A stretch of 64,000 bases of DNA from SIG672 sp045605765 (GCA_045605765.1 JAZUQQ010000014.1:94989-158988), one strand, 5' to 3'. Positions 25,661 through 35,056 are shown, counted from the first letter of the stretch. The notes: a model not told the origin generated them from the letters alone. Program-made: numbers and translations.

Positions 25661-27058
25661 ATGCCAAAAAATGATGATACGATACGCGAAAACGAAAGCG
25701 ACGCGGTAGGGGAAAAGAAGCCTGTGAATATTTCGGATGAGGAGAAAAATATTTTCGCCAGAACTGACAAAGCGGTAGAAAATCTTTCGTTTGGAGCAGA
25801 TAACGAGCTTTTTTACAAAGGAAATTCGCTCGAAGATACATCGCTCGGCTTTGACGTTATCGACGATAACGATAAAACCAGAGAGATCGAAATTGCTTCG
25901 GATAATGCTCCCGTGAGAAGAGTAAAGGTCAAAACCAAGGTGGTAAATGAGCGCGGGCTCAGCATAAGAAGCTTGTGCTTTACGATAATATACGTCATGG
26001 CTGTGCTTATTCTAGCGCTTCTTCTTGCGCACTATGTAATTACTCGCGCCAACGACGCGTTTGCATTCGTCAAGGACGATATTACCGTAAGCGTAACAAT
26101 CGACAACGTAAATATGACGCTTGACGATCTGGCAGACCTGCTTCATAAGGAAGGTGCCATAAAGTATCCTGAGTTCTTCAAGTTGTACGTTTATCTCAAA
26201 AAAGACGGCAGATTCGGGCTTAAAAACGGAACGTACGAATTTTCCGCGGCGAATAATTACGACGTAATACTATCGAAGATAAATCCCAAGCCGCCGCGTA
26301 AGACGATCACGGTAACTATTCCTGAGGGCTTTACCACAGACGATATAATCGATCTGTTCGTCTCAAAGGGAATCGGTACTCGCGAGGGATTTGTAGATGC
26401 CATAAACAATGCAGAACTTAACTACTGGTTCCTCGAACCGCTTAAAGAAGGAACGCACGAAGAAAGATTTTACCGTCTTGACGGCTATCTCTATCCCGAT
26501 ACGTATTATTTCTACACGAACTCGTCCGAGGTGACCGTTCTCAAAAAGCTACTCAATAACTTCAATAAAAAGTTCGCAAGAGCTTACGAGAAGCGTTGCG
26601 AGGAGCTTGGAATTACGATAGACGAGGCGATCATTCTGGCATCTATAATTCAGTGTGAGGCGAAATACGTAGTTGACTACGAATACGTTTCGAGTGTTCT
26701 TCATAACAGACTGAACAATAAAAAGACCTATCCACGATTCGAATGTGACGTAACTCTTCAATACTATTTCAGACACGTTGAGGGTTCAAGACACGCGGAG
26801 ATAACCGCGTCCGACCTCCTTATCGAGTCGCAGTATAATACCAGAAGATATTCGGGATACACTCCCGGTCCGATATGTAGTCCGTCGCTTACTGCGATAA
26901 AGGCAGCACTGTATCCTTCGAGCACGAAATTCTACTACTTCATCTCGAAGAGTAACGGCTATCTCGTCTACTCCAAGAACTATGCGGAGCACGTTAAATA
27001 CGACTCTATGTCTGCCGAAGAGCTCCTTAAAGTTGATCAGGGACTCTACGGGAATTAA
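25661..27058 (+). CDS. mltG: Endolytic murein transglycosylase MltG
   Basis: The 465-residue protein has an acidic cytoplasmic N-terminus of about 100 residues, one membrane segment at about 101-125, a LysM-like region, and the YceG/MltG domain. MltG cuts nascent peptidoglycan strands near the membrane and limits chain length. The catalytic Glu is likely E333 in ILASIIQCEAK, matching the family LASIVExE segment, and is followed by VLHNRLNN and the C-terminal YNTRRYSGYTPGPICSPSL. The long charged N-terminus is an extension relative to E. coli YceG, as in other Firmicutes. GAAAGGA precedes the start and a terminator follows. Confidence 0.95.
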   Translation: MPKNDDTIRENESDAVGEKKPVNISDEEKNIFARTDKAVENLSFGADNELFYKGNSLEDTSLGFDVIDDNDKTREIEIASDNAPVRRVKVKTKVVNERGLSIRSLCFTIIYVMAVLILALLLAHYVITRANDAFAFVKDDITVSVTIDNVNMTLDDLADLLHKEGAIKYPEFFKLYVYLKKDGRFGLKNGTYEFSAANNYDVILSKINPKPPRKTITVTIPEGFTTDDIIDLFVSKGIGTREGFVDAINNAELNYWFLEPLKEGTHEERFYRLDGYLYPDTYYFYTNSSEVTVLKKLLNNFNKKFARAYEKRCEELGITIDEAIILASIIQCEAKYVVDYEYVSSVLHNRLNNKKTYPRFECDVTLQYYFRHVEGSRHAEITASDLLIESQYNTRRYSGYTPGPICSPSLTAIKAALYPSSTKFYYFISKSNGYLVYSKNYAEHVKYDSMSAEELLKVDQGLYGN

Positions 27059-27078
27059 GTTAAATAATATGCGAAAAT

Positions 27079-27115
27079 ACACCGCTCTGAAAAACGGAGC
27101 GGTGTGCTTTGTTTT
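27079..27115 (+). terminator. Terminator after mltG
   Basis: Nine-bp stem ACACCGCTC/GAGCGGTGT with a nine-base loop, followed by GCTTTGTTTT. Confidence 0.85.
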
Positions 27116-27182
27116 GCGAGTCAAAAAATGAGGAAACAAGGGTAAAAACAAGAGAAAATAAAGCTTAAAAAATAAAATAATG

Positions 27183-27194
27183 GTGTAATTACAC
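27183..27194. promoter_or_regulatory. Perfect 12-base palindrome upstream of the uppP promoter
   Basis: GTGTAATTACAC directly abuts the -35 box of the uppP promoter. This position suits a dimeric regulator. No regulator is identified. Confidence 0.4.
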
Positions 27195-27223
27195 TTGTAT
27201 TTTTGAGAGTAATATGATAAAAT
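27195..27223 (+). promoter_or_regulatory. Promoter for uppP-ftsK block
   Basis: TTGTAT and TAAAAT with a 17-base spacer ending in TGA. Confidence 0.65.
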
Positions 27224-27267
27224 TATTATGAATATTTATATTTATATCAAATTTGAGGGGAGATAGC

Positions 27268-28107
27268 GTGGAGATGAGTATTTGGGAAGCGATCTTTTAC
27301 GGAATCATACAAGGACTTACTGAGTTTTTGCCGGTTTCAAGCTCTGGTCATCTGGCGATGCTTCAAATAATAATGGGATTTGGGGACGGGATGGATACTG
27401 TTGCGTTTAACGTGCTTTTGCACCTCGGAACGCTCGTTGCGGTCGCGATAGTTTACTATAAAGACATTTGGGGACTTGTAAAGAGCTTTTTCACTCTTTG
27501 CGCTAAGCTTTTTAAGGGCAAATTCAAGCTTAGTGAGTATTCTCTGCACGAAAGACTCGTCATATACATAATAATTGCGACCCTTCCTCTCGTGCCTATG
27601 ATGATTATTGAGGATTATCTCGATATGGTCTCGGGTTATCTCGTGATAGTCGGTGCTCTCCTTATTTTCAACGGACTCGTGCTTATTATCTCTGATAAGC
27701 TATCAAGAGGGAACAGGACGCTCGACGAAATGAAGCCTAAGAATGCGATTCTTATTGGTCTTTGTCAGGCATTTGCTCTACTGCCCGGAATTTCCCGTTC
27801 GGGTTCAACCATAACCGGGGGACTTATGAACGGACTTGAACGTCCAGATGCGGTGAGATTTTCATTCTTACTTTCTATTCCCGCAATTCTTGGCGCGTCG
27901 GTTTTGAAGCTTCCCGCATTCTTTGCCGACGTACCCGACGGAAAAACCCTAGCTATATATTTTGTGGGAGCCGCAGTTTCCGCGATAGTCGGAGTATGCG
28001 CTATAAAACTTCTCGCATACATTTCTAAAAAATCGAATTTCAGAATATTTTCCTATTACTGCTTCGCGGTGGGCACGGCGGCTGTAATATGGAGCTTTTT
28101 CGCATAA
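27268..28107 (+). CDS. uppP: Undecaprenyl-diphosphate phosphatase (BacA/UppP)
   Basis: An integral membrane enzyme of about 279 residues that recycles undecaprenyl diphosphate to the monophosphate lipid carrier for wall and polymer synthesis. The first signature reads GIIQGLTEFLPVSSSGHLA, with its Q/E and E residues, and the second PGISRSGSTITGGL, both catalytic-site motifs of the family. About eight membrane segments are visible. I place the start at GTG 27268 behind GAGGGGAG. ATG 27274 two codons later is equally possible, and a TTG at 27253 is unlikely because the ribosome site would be inside the gene. ftsK follows 37 bases downstream. Confidence 0.95.
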   Translation: MEMSIWEAIFYGIIQGLTEFLPVSSSGHLAMLQIIMGFGDGMDTVAFNVLLHLGTLVAVAIVYYKDIWGLVKSFFTLCAKLFKGKFKLSEYSLHERLVIYIIIATLPLVPMMIIEDYLDMVSGYLVIVGALLIFNGLVLIISDKLSRGNRTLDEMKPKNAILIGLCQAFALLPGISRSGSTITGGLMNGLERPDAVRFSFLLSIPAILGASVLKLPAFFADVPDGKTLAIYFVGAAVSAIVGVCAIKLLAYISKKSNFRIFSYYCFAVGTAAVIWSFFA

Positions 28108-28144
28108 AAGATAAAAAGTTAAAAAGAAAGGACTTTTTAGTGAT

Positions 28145-31054
28145 ATGGCAAGTAGAAAAAACAGGGCAAACGAGCCTGATCTTATAGAAAAAAAACGAAC
28201 ACAGCTTCTGCCGAGCGGCCAGTCCGTAAGACCTGTGGAAAAGCGTGAAAAAGCCCCCGATAGAAATAAAAACACGGTGTCCGCGGTGAAAAAGGAAAAT
28301 CAGGAGCCAAAAGCGCCAAATCCGGACAGTATCGGAAATCAGGCAATGATCTTCATTATGGCGATATTGGCAATATTTTTTGCTTTCTGCCTGCTTCTTA
28401 CCAATTTGAATAAGGGCGCACAGGGAATATCGGGTCCTATTGGTTATTACACCTGCCGATTCCTGTATGGCATTTTCGGATACGGTGCGTGGTTTATACC
28501 GCTTGTTTTTGTCGGATACGCTATGTTCTGGAAGAGAAGCGTTGCTAAGAATATACTCGTTCCAAAAATCGTTATAGGCGTTTTTCTAATGGGTGCATTT
28601 TCCGCGTTTATACAAACGGTCGGACTTACCTTTAATTTCTTCGACAGAAGTGTCAAGTTCTGGGATCTTGACGTTTACTACGATTTTATGGCAAAAAGAA
28701 GCGGCGGAGGAATTATAGGGGGATTTATCGGCGGAATGCTCTACACGGGCTTTAAGGCAGTATCCCTCGTTGTAATGGGCGCGATACTTCTCACCGCAAT
28801 AATGTTTATGTTCGAGATAACTCCCGCCAAGCTGTGGCGACTTATCGTTAAATTTTGTAAGTGGATGCATAAGCGTATCTCGATAGCATATGTCCGCACT
28901 AAAGAAAGACGCGCGGCGGCAAGAGAGGCTGCTGCTCTTGAAGCTTTGAAAGAGCAACAGGAAAGAGAAGAAGCAGCGAAAGAAGATAAGATACGCCGTG
29001 CAAAGGAAAAAGCCGAGCACGACAGACTCGAGAAAGAGCGGATCGAGCGTGAAAAGGCAGAAAAAGCGCGTCTGGAAAAAGAGGAAAGCGATAAGAAGGA
29101 AGTTGAAATATCTTCCTTCTACGATAAGCAGTTCAAGACTCCGAGCACTCCTGATACTCCTGCTTCGGAGCCTGTTAAGGTAACAACACCCACTAAAAAG
29201 ACGGTTGAGGTAACTCCTGTGGATATGGAGCAGGTGCACGATTATAAAACCGCCACCGACGTTATACCTCATATAAAGGGCGATAGAAAGGAGCTTGACG
29301 AAGAGGATGTCAAAAAGATATTCTCCGAAAGGGACGAGCTTCCTCAGGGTCAGTTTATTCCCGCAAGTGAAAGAGAGTACGATATAGACGGCAATCAGCT
29401 AAGAAAAGAAAGAACTGCAAAAGCCGAAAAGATAACTCCTTCGGCGACTATAACACCAAACGAATTTGATGACCTTCCGATTGAGATTATGGAGGTAGAG
29501 CGAGAGGCTGTTGTTGAGGAGGTTGCTCCGCCTGAACAAAAGCCTTATGAACTTCCTCCCATAGACCTTCTTAGCGAGGGCGATGGTGCCCTCGACGGAG
29601 ATTCTCCCGCAGAGCTTGAAGCAAATGCGAAGCGTCTGGTCGAGGTGCTTCGGAGCTTTAAGGTTGATGTCGAGGTCGTACATATTTCACACGGACCGAC
29701 AATTACAAGATATGAAGTTGCGCCCAAGGCGGGTGTTAAGGTTAAAGCAATATCGAACCTCGTTGACGATATTGCGCTTAATATGAAAACAAGCGGAGTC
29801 CGCGTTGAGCCGATACCCGGCAAGGTTGCGGTCGGTATAGAGGTACCCAACAGATCGAGAGCTACCGTGTTCCTACGAAATCTTATAGATACTGAGCAGT
29901 TTAGAAACGCAAAGAGCAAGGTCACCTGTGCTCTCGGCGTGAACGTCGCGGGTGAGCCCGTGCTTCTCGATATTGCCAAGATGCCCCACCTTCTTATTGC
30001 GGGTGCTACCGGTATGGGTAAATCGGTGTGTATAAACAGTCTGCTTGTCAGTCTCCTTTACAGAGCAAAGCCCGATGAGGTCAAGCTTATACTCGTCGAC
30101 CCCAAGAAGGTAGAGCTTAATACTTATAACAGACTTCCTCATCTTCTCGTTCCCGTTCTTAACGAGCCGAGAAAGGCGGCAGGTGCGCTCGCGTGGGCAG
30201 TTATCGAGATGGAGCGCCGCTTCACGCTTATTGAGCAGTACGGTGTACGTAACCTTGCAGGATATAACGCTATTGCCGCACAGAATGAGGATATGCAGTA
30301 TCTGCCTCATATTATCATTGTAATAGACGAGCTTGCCGACCTTATGATGCAGGCAAAGGACGACGTCGAGGATTCGATATGCCGCCTTGCCGCAAAGGCA
30401 CGTGCCGCAGGTATGCATATGATCGTCGGTACTCAAAGACCGTCAGTTGACGTCATTACAGGTCTTATCAAGGCAAATATTCCTTCGAGAATTGCCTTTA
30501 CGGTTGCTTCAAATACCGACTCGCGCACCATAATCGACGTAGCGGGCGCAGAAAAGCTCGTCGGACGCGGAGATATGCTCTACGCTCCCGTTCAGGAAAT
30601 GAAGCCGCTTAGACTCCAAGGCTCGTTCGTAAGCGACAGTGAGGTTGAAAGCGTGGTTTCCTTTATAAACGAACAGTGCGAGGTTTCTTACGATTCGGAC
30701 ATTATCGACGAAATCGAAGAACAGGCAGCACTCTGCGGAGAAAAGAAAAAGAAAGGTGGAGCGGGTGCTTTGGGCGAGGGTGCCTCGGACGATTCCGAGC
30801 TCGACTCCAAATTCTACGAAGCAGTCGAGCTTGCGGTTGATGAGGGTAAGATATCGACATCTCTCATTCAGAGAAAGCTCTCACTCGGCTATGGCAGAGC
30901 CGCTAAAATTATCGACGAGATGGAAAAGCGCGGCATCGTGAGTCCTCCCGATGGACAGAAGCCGAGAACTACGCTTATCTCTCAGCAGGACTATTACGAG
31001 ATGCGTATAAGACACAATATGGCGGAAACCTCAGGCAGCTATGGCGATGAATAA
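28145..31054 (+). CDS. ftsK: DNA translocase FtsK/SpoIIIE
   Basis: A 969-residue septal DNA pump that clears chromosomes from the division or sporulation septum. Four to five membrane segments lie at about 60-235, then a charged coiled-coil-like linker rich in E, K, R and A (about 250-330), and the motor. Walker A is GATGMGKS at residues 620-627 and Walker B is IIIVIDELADLMM near 720. TQRPSVDVITGLIK follows. The C-terminal winged-helix gamma domain, which reads KOPS/SRS DNA motifs, appears as TSLIQRKLSLGYGRAAKIID near 900-930. AGAAAGGA precedes the start. The last 14 bases overlap the next gene. Confidence 0.96.
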   Translation: MASRKNRANEPDLIEKKRTQLLPSGQSVRPVEKREKAPDRNKNTVSAVKKENQEPKAPNPDSIGNQAMIFIMAILAIFFAFCLLLTNLNKGAQGISGPIGYYTCRFLYGIFGYGAWFIPLVFVGYAMFWKRSVAKNILVPKIVIGVFLMGAFSAFIQTVGLTFNFFDRSVKFWDLDVYYDFMAKRSGGGIIGGFIGGMLYTGFKAVSLVVMGAILLTAIMFMFEITPAKLWRLIVKFCKWMHKRISIAYVRTKERRAAAREAAALEALKEQQEREEAAKEDKIRRAKEKAEHDRLEKERIEREKAEKARLEKEESDKKEVEISSFYDKQFKTPSTPDTPASEPVKVTTPTKKTVEVTPVDMEQVHDYKTATDVIPHIKGDRKELDEEDVKKIFSERDELPQGQFIPASEREYDIDGNQLRKERTAKAEKITPSATITPNEFDDLPIEIMEVEREAVVEEVAPPEQKPYELPPIDLLSEGDGALDGDSPAELEANAKRLVEVLRSFKVDVEVVHISHGPTITRYEVAPKAGVKVKAISNLVDDIALNMKTSGVRVEPIPGKVAVGIEVPNRSRATVFLRNLIDTEQFRNAKSKVTCALGVNVAGEPVLLDIAKMPHLLIAGATGMGKSVCINSLLVSLLYRAKPDEVKLILVDPKKVELNTYNRLPHLLVPVLNEPRKAAGALAWAVIEMERRFTLIEQYGVRNLAGYNAIAAQNEDMQYLPHIIIVIDELADLMMQAKDDVEDSICRLAAKARAAGMHMIVGTQRPSVDVITGLIKANIPSRIAFTVASNTDSRTIIDVAGAEKLVGRGDMLYAPVQEMKPLRLQGSFVSDSEVESVVSFINEQCEVSYDSDIIDEIEEQAALCGEKKKKGGAGALGEGASDDSELDSKFYEAVELAVDEGKISTSLIQRKLSLGYGRAAKIIDEMEKRGIVSPPDGQKPRTTLISQQDYYEMRIRHNMAETSGSYGDE

Positions 31055-31550
31055 TGAATTTTTGTTTAAAAAGGTCGATACTGCAAATGAAAAAGGGCAG
31101 ATAAAGGCTCTTTGGCAGGAAACCTTTGGAGACACTTCCGATTACGTTGAGGAGTTTTATAAAATTTTTCCGACAGAAGAAAACGCCCTTGTCGCGCTTG
31201 ACGGCGATAGGGTCGTGGGTATGGTAAATTCTCTTAACTGTAAGGCAAGGCTTTGCGGAGAAATTTTAAACGGCAAGTATATATACGCGCTTGCAGTAAA
31301 AAAAGAATATCGCGGTCGGGGAGTTGCAAAAAAGCTTCTCAAAATGGGAGAGGGCGAGCTTTTCACTATGCTCATTCCCGAAAGAGACGAGCTTTTTGAG
31401 ATGTACGCTCATCTCGGATATACGGTCACGACCGACGTTTGTCGGGGATTTATAGAGCCACACAAGCTCCTCTTTGATAAAATGTCCAAAATATGCGCGC
31501 TCGTAAAGAGTGAAAATGTGAGGCTCTCAAACGCCGAGTTTTTCATATAA
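31041..31550 (+). CDS. GNAT-family N-acetyltransferase
   Basis: A 169-residue acetyltransferase-like protein. The acetyl-CoA loop is visible as ALAVKKEYRGRGVAKKLLK (R/QxxGxG/A type) near residues 80-100, after the beta strands GDRVVGMVNSL. The C-terminal region after residue 115 is shorter than usual and lacks an obvious second motif. The start overlaps the ftsK end by 14 bases; a second ATG at 31047 is also possible. Substrate unknown. It may be translationally coupled to ftsK. Confidence 0.8.
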   Translation: MAMNNEFLFKKVDTANEKGQIKALWQETFGDTSDYVEEFYKIFPTEENALVALDGDRVVGMVNSLNCKARLCGEILNGKYIYALAVKKEYRGRGVAKKLLKMGEGELFTMLIPERDELFEMYAHLGYTVTTDVCRGFIEPHKLLFDKMSKICALVKSENVRLSNAEFFI

Positions 31551-31570
31551 AGCGAAAGGAAAAAGATTAA

Positions 31571-32122
31571 ATGGTATATGTATTTCTTGCAAACGGCTTC
31601 GAGGAAACCGAGGCTATATGCCCGATAGATATTATGCTTCGTGCGGGAATAGATGTCGTAAAGATTTCGATCTCTGACGATCTTAGTGTGGTCGGCTCAC
31701 ATGGAATAGCCATAAAGGCGGATAAAAAAATAAATGAAATATCATTTGATGAGGAGCTTCCCGAGCTCGTAATGCTCCCAGGCGGAATGCCAGGAACTAA
31801 AAACCTACTGGCATCAACGTCTCTTCGCGAAATGTTGATTTACGCAGATAATAATAACGTTCCGATCGCGGCTATCTGCGCGGCACCGATGATACTCGGA
31901 AAGCTCGGAATTCTTGAAGGGAAAACCGCTACTTGCTATCCCGGGTTTGAGGACGAGCTCGTCGGAGCAAACATTCCGAAGCTTTTCAGGGTCGTCACGA
32001 GCGACAATATCATAACGGCGGCAGGAATGGGAGTGGCTACGCAGTTCGGACTTGCGATCGTTAAAAAGATAAGATCAAGAGAGGCTGCAAGAAAGATAGC
32101 CAAAGAGATAAGATTCAGATAA
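31571..32122 (+). CDS. DJ-1/PfpI family protein
   Basis: A 183-residue flavodoxin-like fold protein of the DJ-1/ThiJ/PfpI superfamily. It starts with VFLANGFEETEAICP, in which the conserved Glu and the EE-E pattern are typical. The nucleophile elbow is AAICAAPMILGKLG with the reactive Cys near residue 102. Length matches YajL/DJ-1-type proteins, whose roles include protein or nucleotide deglycation, chaperone-like activity and oxidative stress response; which applies is not known. It follows the GNAT gene by 20 bases with a GAAAGGA site. Confidence 0.9.
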   Translation: MVYVFLANGFEETEAICPIDIMLRAGIDVVKISISDDLSVVGSHGIAIKADKKINEISFDEELPELVMLPGGMPGTKNLLASTSLREMLIYADNNNVPIAAICAAPMILGKLGILEGKTATCYPGFEDELVGANIPKLFRVVTSDNIITAAGMGVATQFGLAIVKKIRSREAARKIAKEIRFR

Positions 32123-32159
32123 ACTGTGTAAAAGCACAGATTGGAGCATTTATTTTAAG

Positions 32160-32753
32160 ATGTATCAGATAAAAGAAGAAAAAAAGGAGCTTCGTAAGAC
32201 GTATTCGAAAAAAAGAGCCTCTATTGACCGCGAACACAAAGTAAAGCTCGATGAAAAAATAATAGAGAGATTTGTCTCACTTGCGACTTACAGATACGCT
32301 CATACTCTGCTTCTTTACTATCCCATAGAGGGCGAGATAGATGTGAGAGGGCTTATCACACGCGCGCTTGCATCTGGAAAAAGGGTAGCCCTGCCCAGAT
32401 GTGAAAGCAAGGACTCGATAATGCACTTTCACTTTGTGAATTCGCTTGACGAGCTGTCCGTCGGACGCTTCGGTATTATGGAGCCGTCGGAGAATGCAGA
32501 GCGTTTTGATCCGAATAGTCTTTGCGGTCCGTGCGTGGTCGTTATTCCTGCGCTCGCTTATGACAAATTAGGCTATAGGCTCGGATATGGTAAGGGTTTT
32601 TACGACAGATATTTTAACAGATCAGATATTTCGACCGTAGGACTTATACATTCCGACTTTCTCGTAGATAAGCTTCCGCACGGAAGATACGATATTGCAG
32701 TTGATCTGCTCGTGAGCGAAAAAGAGGTGAGAGTAATTGGCAAAAAGGTTTAA
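32160..32753 (+). CDS. 5-formyltetrahydrofolate cyclo-ligase
   Basis: A 197-residue enzyme that converts 5-formyl-THF to 5,10-methenyl-THF with ATP, returning a folate storage form to one-carbon metabolism. The N-terminal helix KELRKTYSKKRASI, the central YYPIEGEIDVRGLI and the C-terminal glycine loop GYRLGYGKGFYDRYF are diagnostic. The substrate- and ATP-binding residues in the last loop are intact. It overlaps the next gene by 17 bases. A GGAG lies about 14 bases before the start, rather far. Confidence 0.93.
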   Translation: MYQIKEEKKELRKTYSKKRASIDREHKVKLDEKIIERFVSLATYRYAHTLLLYYPIEGEIDVRGLITRALASGKRVALPRCESKDSIMHFHFVNSLDELSVGRFGIMEPSENAERFDPNSLCGPCVVVIPALAYDKLGYRLGYGKGFYDRYFNRSDISTVGLIHSDFLVDKLPHGRYDIAVDLLVSEKEVRVIGKKV

Positions 32754-33660
32754 AAGCTCGGGAATTGCCCCGATACTCATACTTTTCATCTTTGTTATGA
32801 CTATTCTTACGAGAGCTTTTGATCTGACAGCGGGACAAACATTGGACGAGATATTCGCCAAAACGATAGTCGCGCAGATCGTGATATTTGCGCTCCCAGC
32901 GCTTTTTTACTGCCGAACAAGAGATGATAATTATTTCTCGAATATTCCGGTGAGCGCGATGATACCGTCGAGAACGCTATTTTTGCTTTATACGCTTATC
33001 GTTCTCGTGCTCGGAAGTATGATCATACAATTTGCCGTCTATGCGATAGGCGGAAGCGAGTACGGCGTTTCAACGACCGGACAGGAGCTCTCCGAAATAA
33101 GCGAGCAGAGCGGATTTGCATACGTTTTTCTCGCGCTCGGACTCGTTCCCGCAATATGCGAGGAGTTCGTGTTCAGAGGAATTCTTCTGCACGAGTATAG
33201 CTCGTACGGAAAATTCTGCGCCATTACGATCTCGTCGCTCGCGTTCGCGATGCTTCATTTCAGTATAAGCGGATTTCTTTCCTACTTTTTCTGCGGTATC
33301 GTGCTCGGAATTTCCTTCTACGTCACGCAAAATCTGTTTATAACCATACTTTTGCACCTTGTAAGTAACCTGTTTAGTATTTACGCCGTACCGCTTGTGT
33401 CGCAAATGATACTCGGATCGGGAAGTATGACGCTTTCACTTTTTGTGATAGTCGTCGTGTTTTTGCTTGCGCTCACTCTGTCGCTCAGAGAAGCGTCGAT
33501 CGTTTACTGGGAATATGCGGTGGGTGATGCCACGATGAAGAAAAATCCGAAAGAAAAGAAGGGAAGAACGAGGGGAATATACGCTATAAGCGAGGTCTTT
33601 CTTTCACCGGTGTTTATTGTGTGCGTACTGCTCTTTATGATAATGTCACTTGCCCTTTGA
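32737..33660 (+). CDS. CPBP-family intramembrane metalloprotease (CAAX protease/bacteriocin-processing type)
   Basis: A 307-residue membrane protein with about eight hydrophobic segments. The Abi/CPBP motifs are present: EEFVFRG (EExxxR) near residue 145, then FAMLHFS with a conserved His, and LLHLVSNLF with the third motif His. Members act as intramembrane proteases in peptide maturation, self-immunity or envelope signalling; the substrate is unknown. The start is TTG at 32737, supported by GAGGTGAG just upstream inside the preceding gene (17-base overlap, likely coupling). A charged C-terminal loop (KKNPKEKKGRTRG) precedes the last segment. rsmG follows 21 bases later. Confidence 0.88.
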   Translation: MAKRFKSSGIAPILILFIFVMTILTRAFDLTAGQTLDEIFAKTIVAQIVIFALPALFYCRTRDDNYFSNIPVSAMIPSRTLFLLYTLIVLVLGSMIIQFAVYAIGGSEYGVSTTGQELSEISEQSGFAYVFLALGLVPAICEEFVFRGILLHEYSSYGKFCAITISSLAFAMLHFSISGFLSYFFCGIVLGISFYVTQNLFITILLHLVSNLFSIYAVPLVSQMILGSGSMTLSLFVIVVVFLLALTLSLREASIVYWEYAVGDATMKKNPKEKKGRTRGIYAISEVFLSPVFIVCVLLFMIMSLAL

Positions 33661-33681
33661 TCGCTCTTTAAAGGAAGAATT

Positions 33682-34395
33682 ATGATTTCATTCAAAGAAG
33701 AATTCAGAAATATATTTTGCTCGCTCGGACTTGAAAAGTATACAGAAGGCGATCTTCCCGATCGCTTCGAGATACTTTACGAGCGGCTCGTCGAAAAAAA
33801 CAAGGTGATGAACCTGACCGCGCTTACCGAAATGCGCGACGTGATAATCGGTCATTTTGCCGACAGTCTTGCCGCCTCAGACTCTATAAAGGAGGGCGCA
33901 AAAGTTATAGACGTCGGGTGCGGAGGCGGATTTCCGACCCTGCCGCTCGCGATCGCACGACCTGATATTTCGGTGACGGCGCTCGATTCGACCGCTAAAA
34001 AGCTGGTGTTCGTTTCCGAGGTCGCAAATGAACTCGGACTTTCGGTAGAAACTCTCGCTATGCGCGCCGAGGACGCCGCGAAAATGCCCGAATACAGAGA
34101 AAATTTCGACGTGTGTGTGTCAAGAGCTGTCGCAAGACTCAGTATACTTGACGAGATCTGCCTGCCGTTTGTAAAAAAAGGCGGACGTTTTATCGCGATG
34201 AAGGGCGCGGACGCCGACACCGAATATAACGAGGCGAAAAAGGGAATAGCACTCCTTGGCGGAGCGCTCCTCGAAAATAAAAAAAGCACCCTCGCCGATT
34301 TCGGCGCAAGAGCACTTCTTATTATAGAAAAGGTTGAAAAAACTCCCGAAAAGTATCCGAGAGCTTACGCGAAGATAAAGAAAAGTCCGCTGTAA
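33682..34395 (+). CDS. rsmG: 16S rRNA (guanine-527-N7)-methyltransferase
   Basis: A 237-residue Rossmann-fold methyltransferase that modifies G527 of 16S rRNA in the streptomycin-binding region. The SAM loop VIDVGCGGGFPTLPLAI is near residues 70-87, followed by ALDSTAKKL and RAEDAA. The N-terminal LVEKNKVMNLTAL segment (typical NxxxNLT) and CVSRAVARL are family hallmarks. Start ATG has AAGGAAG upstream. It ends this operon before a terminator shared with the converging HD-domain gene. Confidence 0.95.
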   Translation: MISFKEEFRNIFCSLGLEKYTEGDLPDRFEILYERLVEKNKVMNLTALTEMRDVIIGHFADSLAASDSIKEGAKVIDVGCGGGFPTLPLAIARPDISVTALDSTAKKLVFVSEVANELGLSVETLAMRAEDAAKMPEYRENFDVCVSRAVARLSILDEICLPFVKKGGRFIAMKGADADTEYNEAKKGIALLGGALLENKKSTLADFGARALLIIEKVEKTPEKYPRAYAKIKKSPL

Positions 34396-34408
34396 TAAAT
34401 ATGATAAC

Positions 34409-34445
34409 AATTACCCCGACAGAAGATCTGTCGGGTAATTTATTT
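34409..34445. terminator. Terminator between converging rsmG and HD-domain genes
   Basis: Inverted repeat with core CCGACAGA/TCTGTCGG (34416-34423 with 34427-34434), extended by AATTAC/GTAATT with one bulged base. T-rich on the plus-strand side. Confidence 0.8.
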
Positions 34446-34468
34446 CAAATCACAAAGTCTGAATTGGA

Positions 34469-35056
34469 TTATTTCTTTATATTGCCTTTTTGTATGTTTT
34501 CTTGAATTATTTTGTCGGTTATTTCAAATAATTTTTCAGAGCCTGACCTTGTTTTGGTTTGTCTTTTATAGACCTGTCCTGCGGTTACGTCATGCTCTCT
34601 CCAATCACCACCATTATTACTATGATTTAATATCAAAGGCTGAATATTATCCATAGCATGAGCAAATTTGGATTCGGCTGTTTCATATGCTTCAAATTCA
34701 TCAAACAAAGAAATGAATTCTTTTTTCTGTTCGTCCGGCAATAGCGAGAAAATCCGTTCTTTCGCTAAATCCTCTCTAAATTTCTGTGTCTTTAAATTTT
34801 CATTATCGTAGGCATAAGTGTCGCCTGCATCTATTTCAACAATATCGTGTATCAAACACATTAGCATTACTTTGGTAATATCAATATTTTCGTTAGCATA
34901 CTCTTTAAGTAAATATGCCATAACCGCCATATGCCAAGAATGTTCCGCGTCATTTTCATTTCTTCCTCCACCGGATAAATGTGTTTGCCTAAATACATTC
35001 TTAACCTTGTCAATTTCTAATGCAAATTCCAATTGTTTTTTTATTCGATTATTCAT
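34469..35056 (-). CDS. HD-domain phosphohydrolase (YfbR-like)
   Basis: A 195-residue HD-superfamily protein (HD_3 type). The metal-binding residues appear as NDAEHSWHMAVMA (His), CLIHDIVEIDAGD (His-Asp) and a later Asp in HAMDNIQPLIL. YfbR and relatives dephosphorylate 5'-deoxynucleotides; others act on different nucleotides, so the substrate is open. Codon use is more A/T-rich than its neighbours (many AAA, AAT, TTT codons), hinting at later acquisition. It stands 71 bases behind the HepI-like gene on the same strand with only a weak possible promoter, so it may be read through from the rnf operon. Confidence 0.85.
   Translation of the reverse strand: MNNRIKKQLEFALEIDKVKNVFRQTHLSGGGRNENDAEHSWHMAVMAYLLKEYANENIDITKVMLMCLIHDIVEIDAGDTYAYDNENLKTQKFREDLAKERIFSLLPDEQKKEFISLFDEFEAYETAESKFAHAMDNIQPLILNHSNNGGDWREHDVTAGQVYKRQTKTRSGSEKLFEITDKIIQENIQKGNIKK

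Noticed and set aside
28108..28144. AAAAAGT/ACTTTTT hairpin enclosing the ftsK ribosome site
   Set aside because: The stem is short and all but one pair is A-U, so it is unlikely to be stable enough for control.
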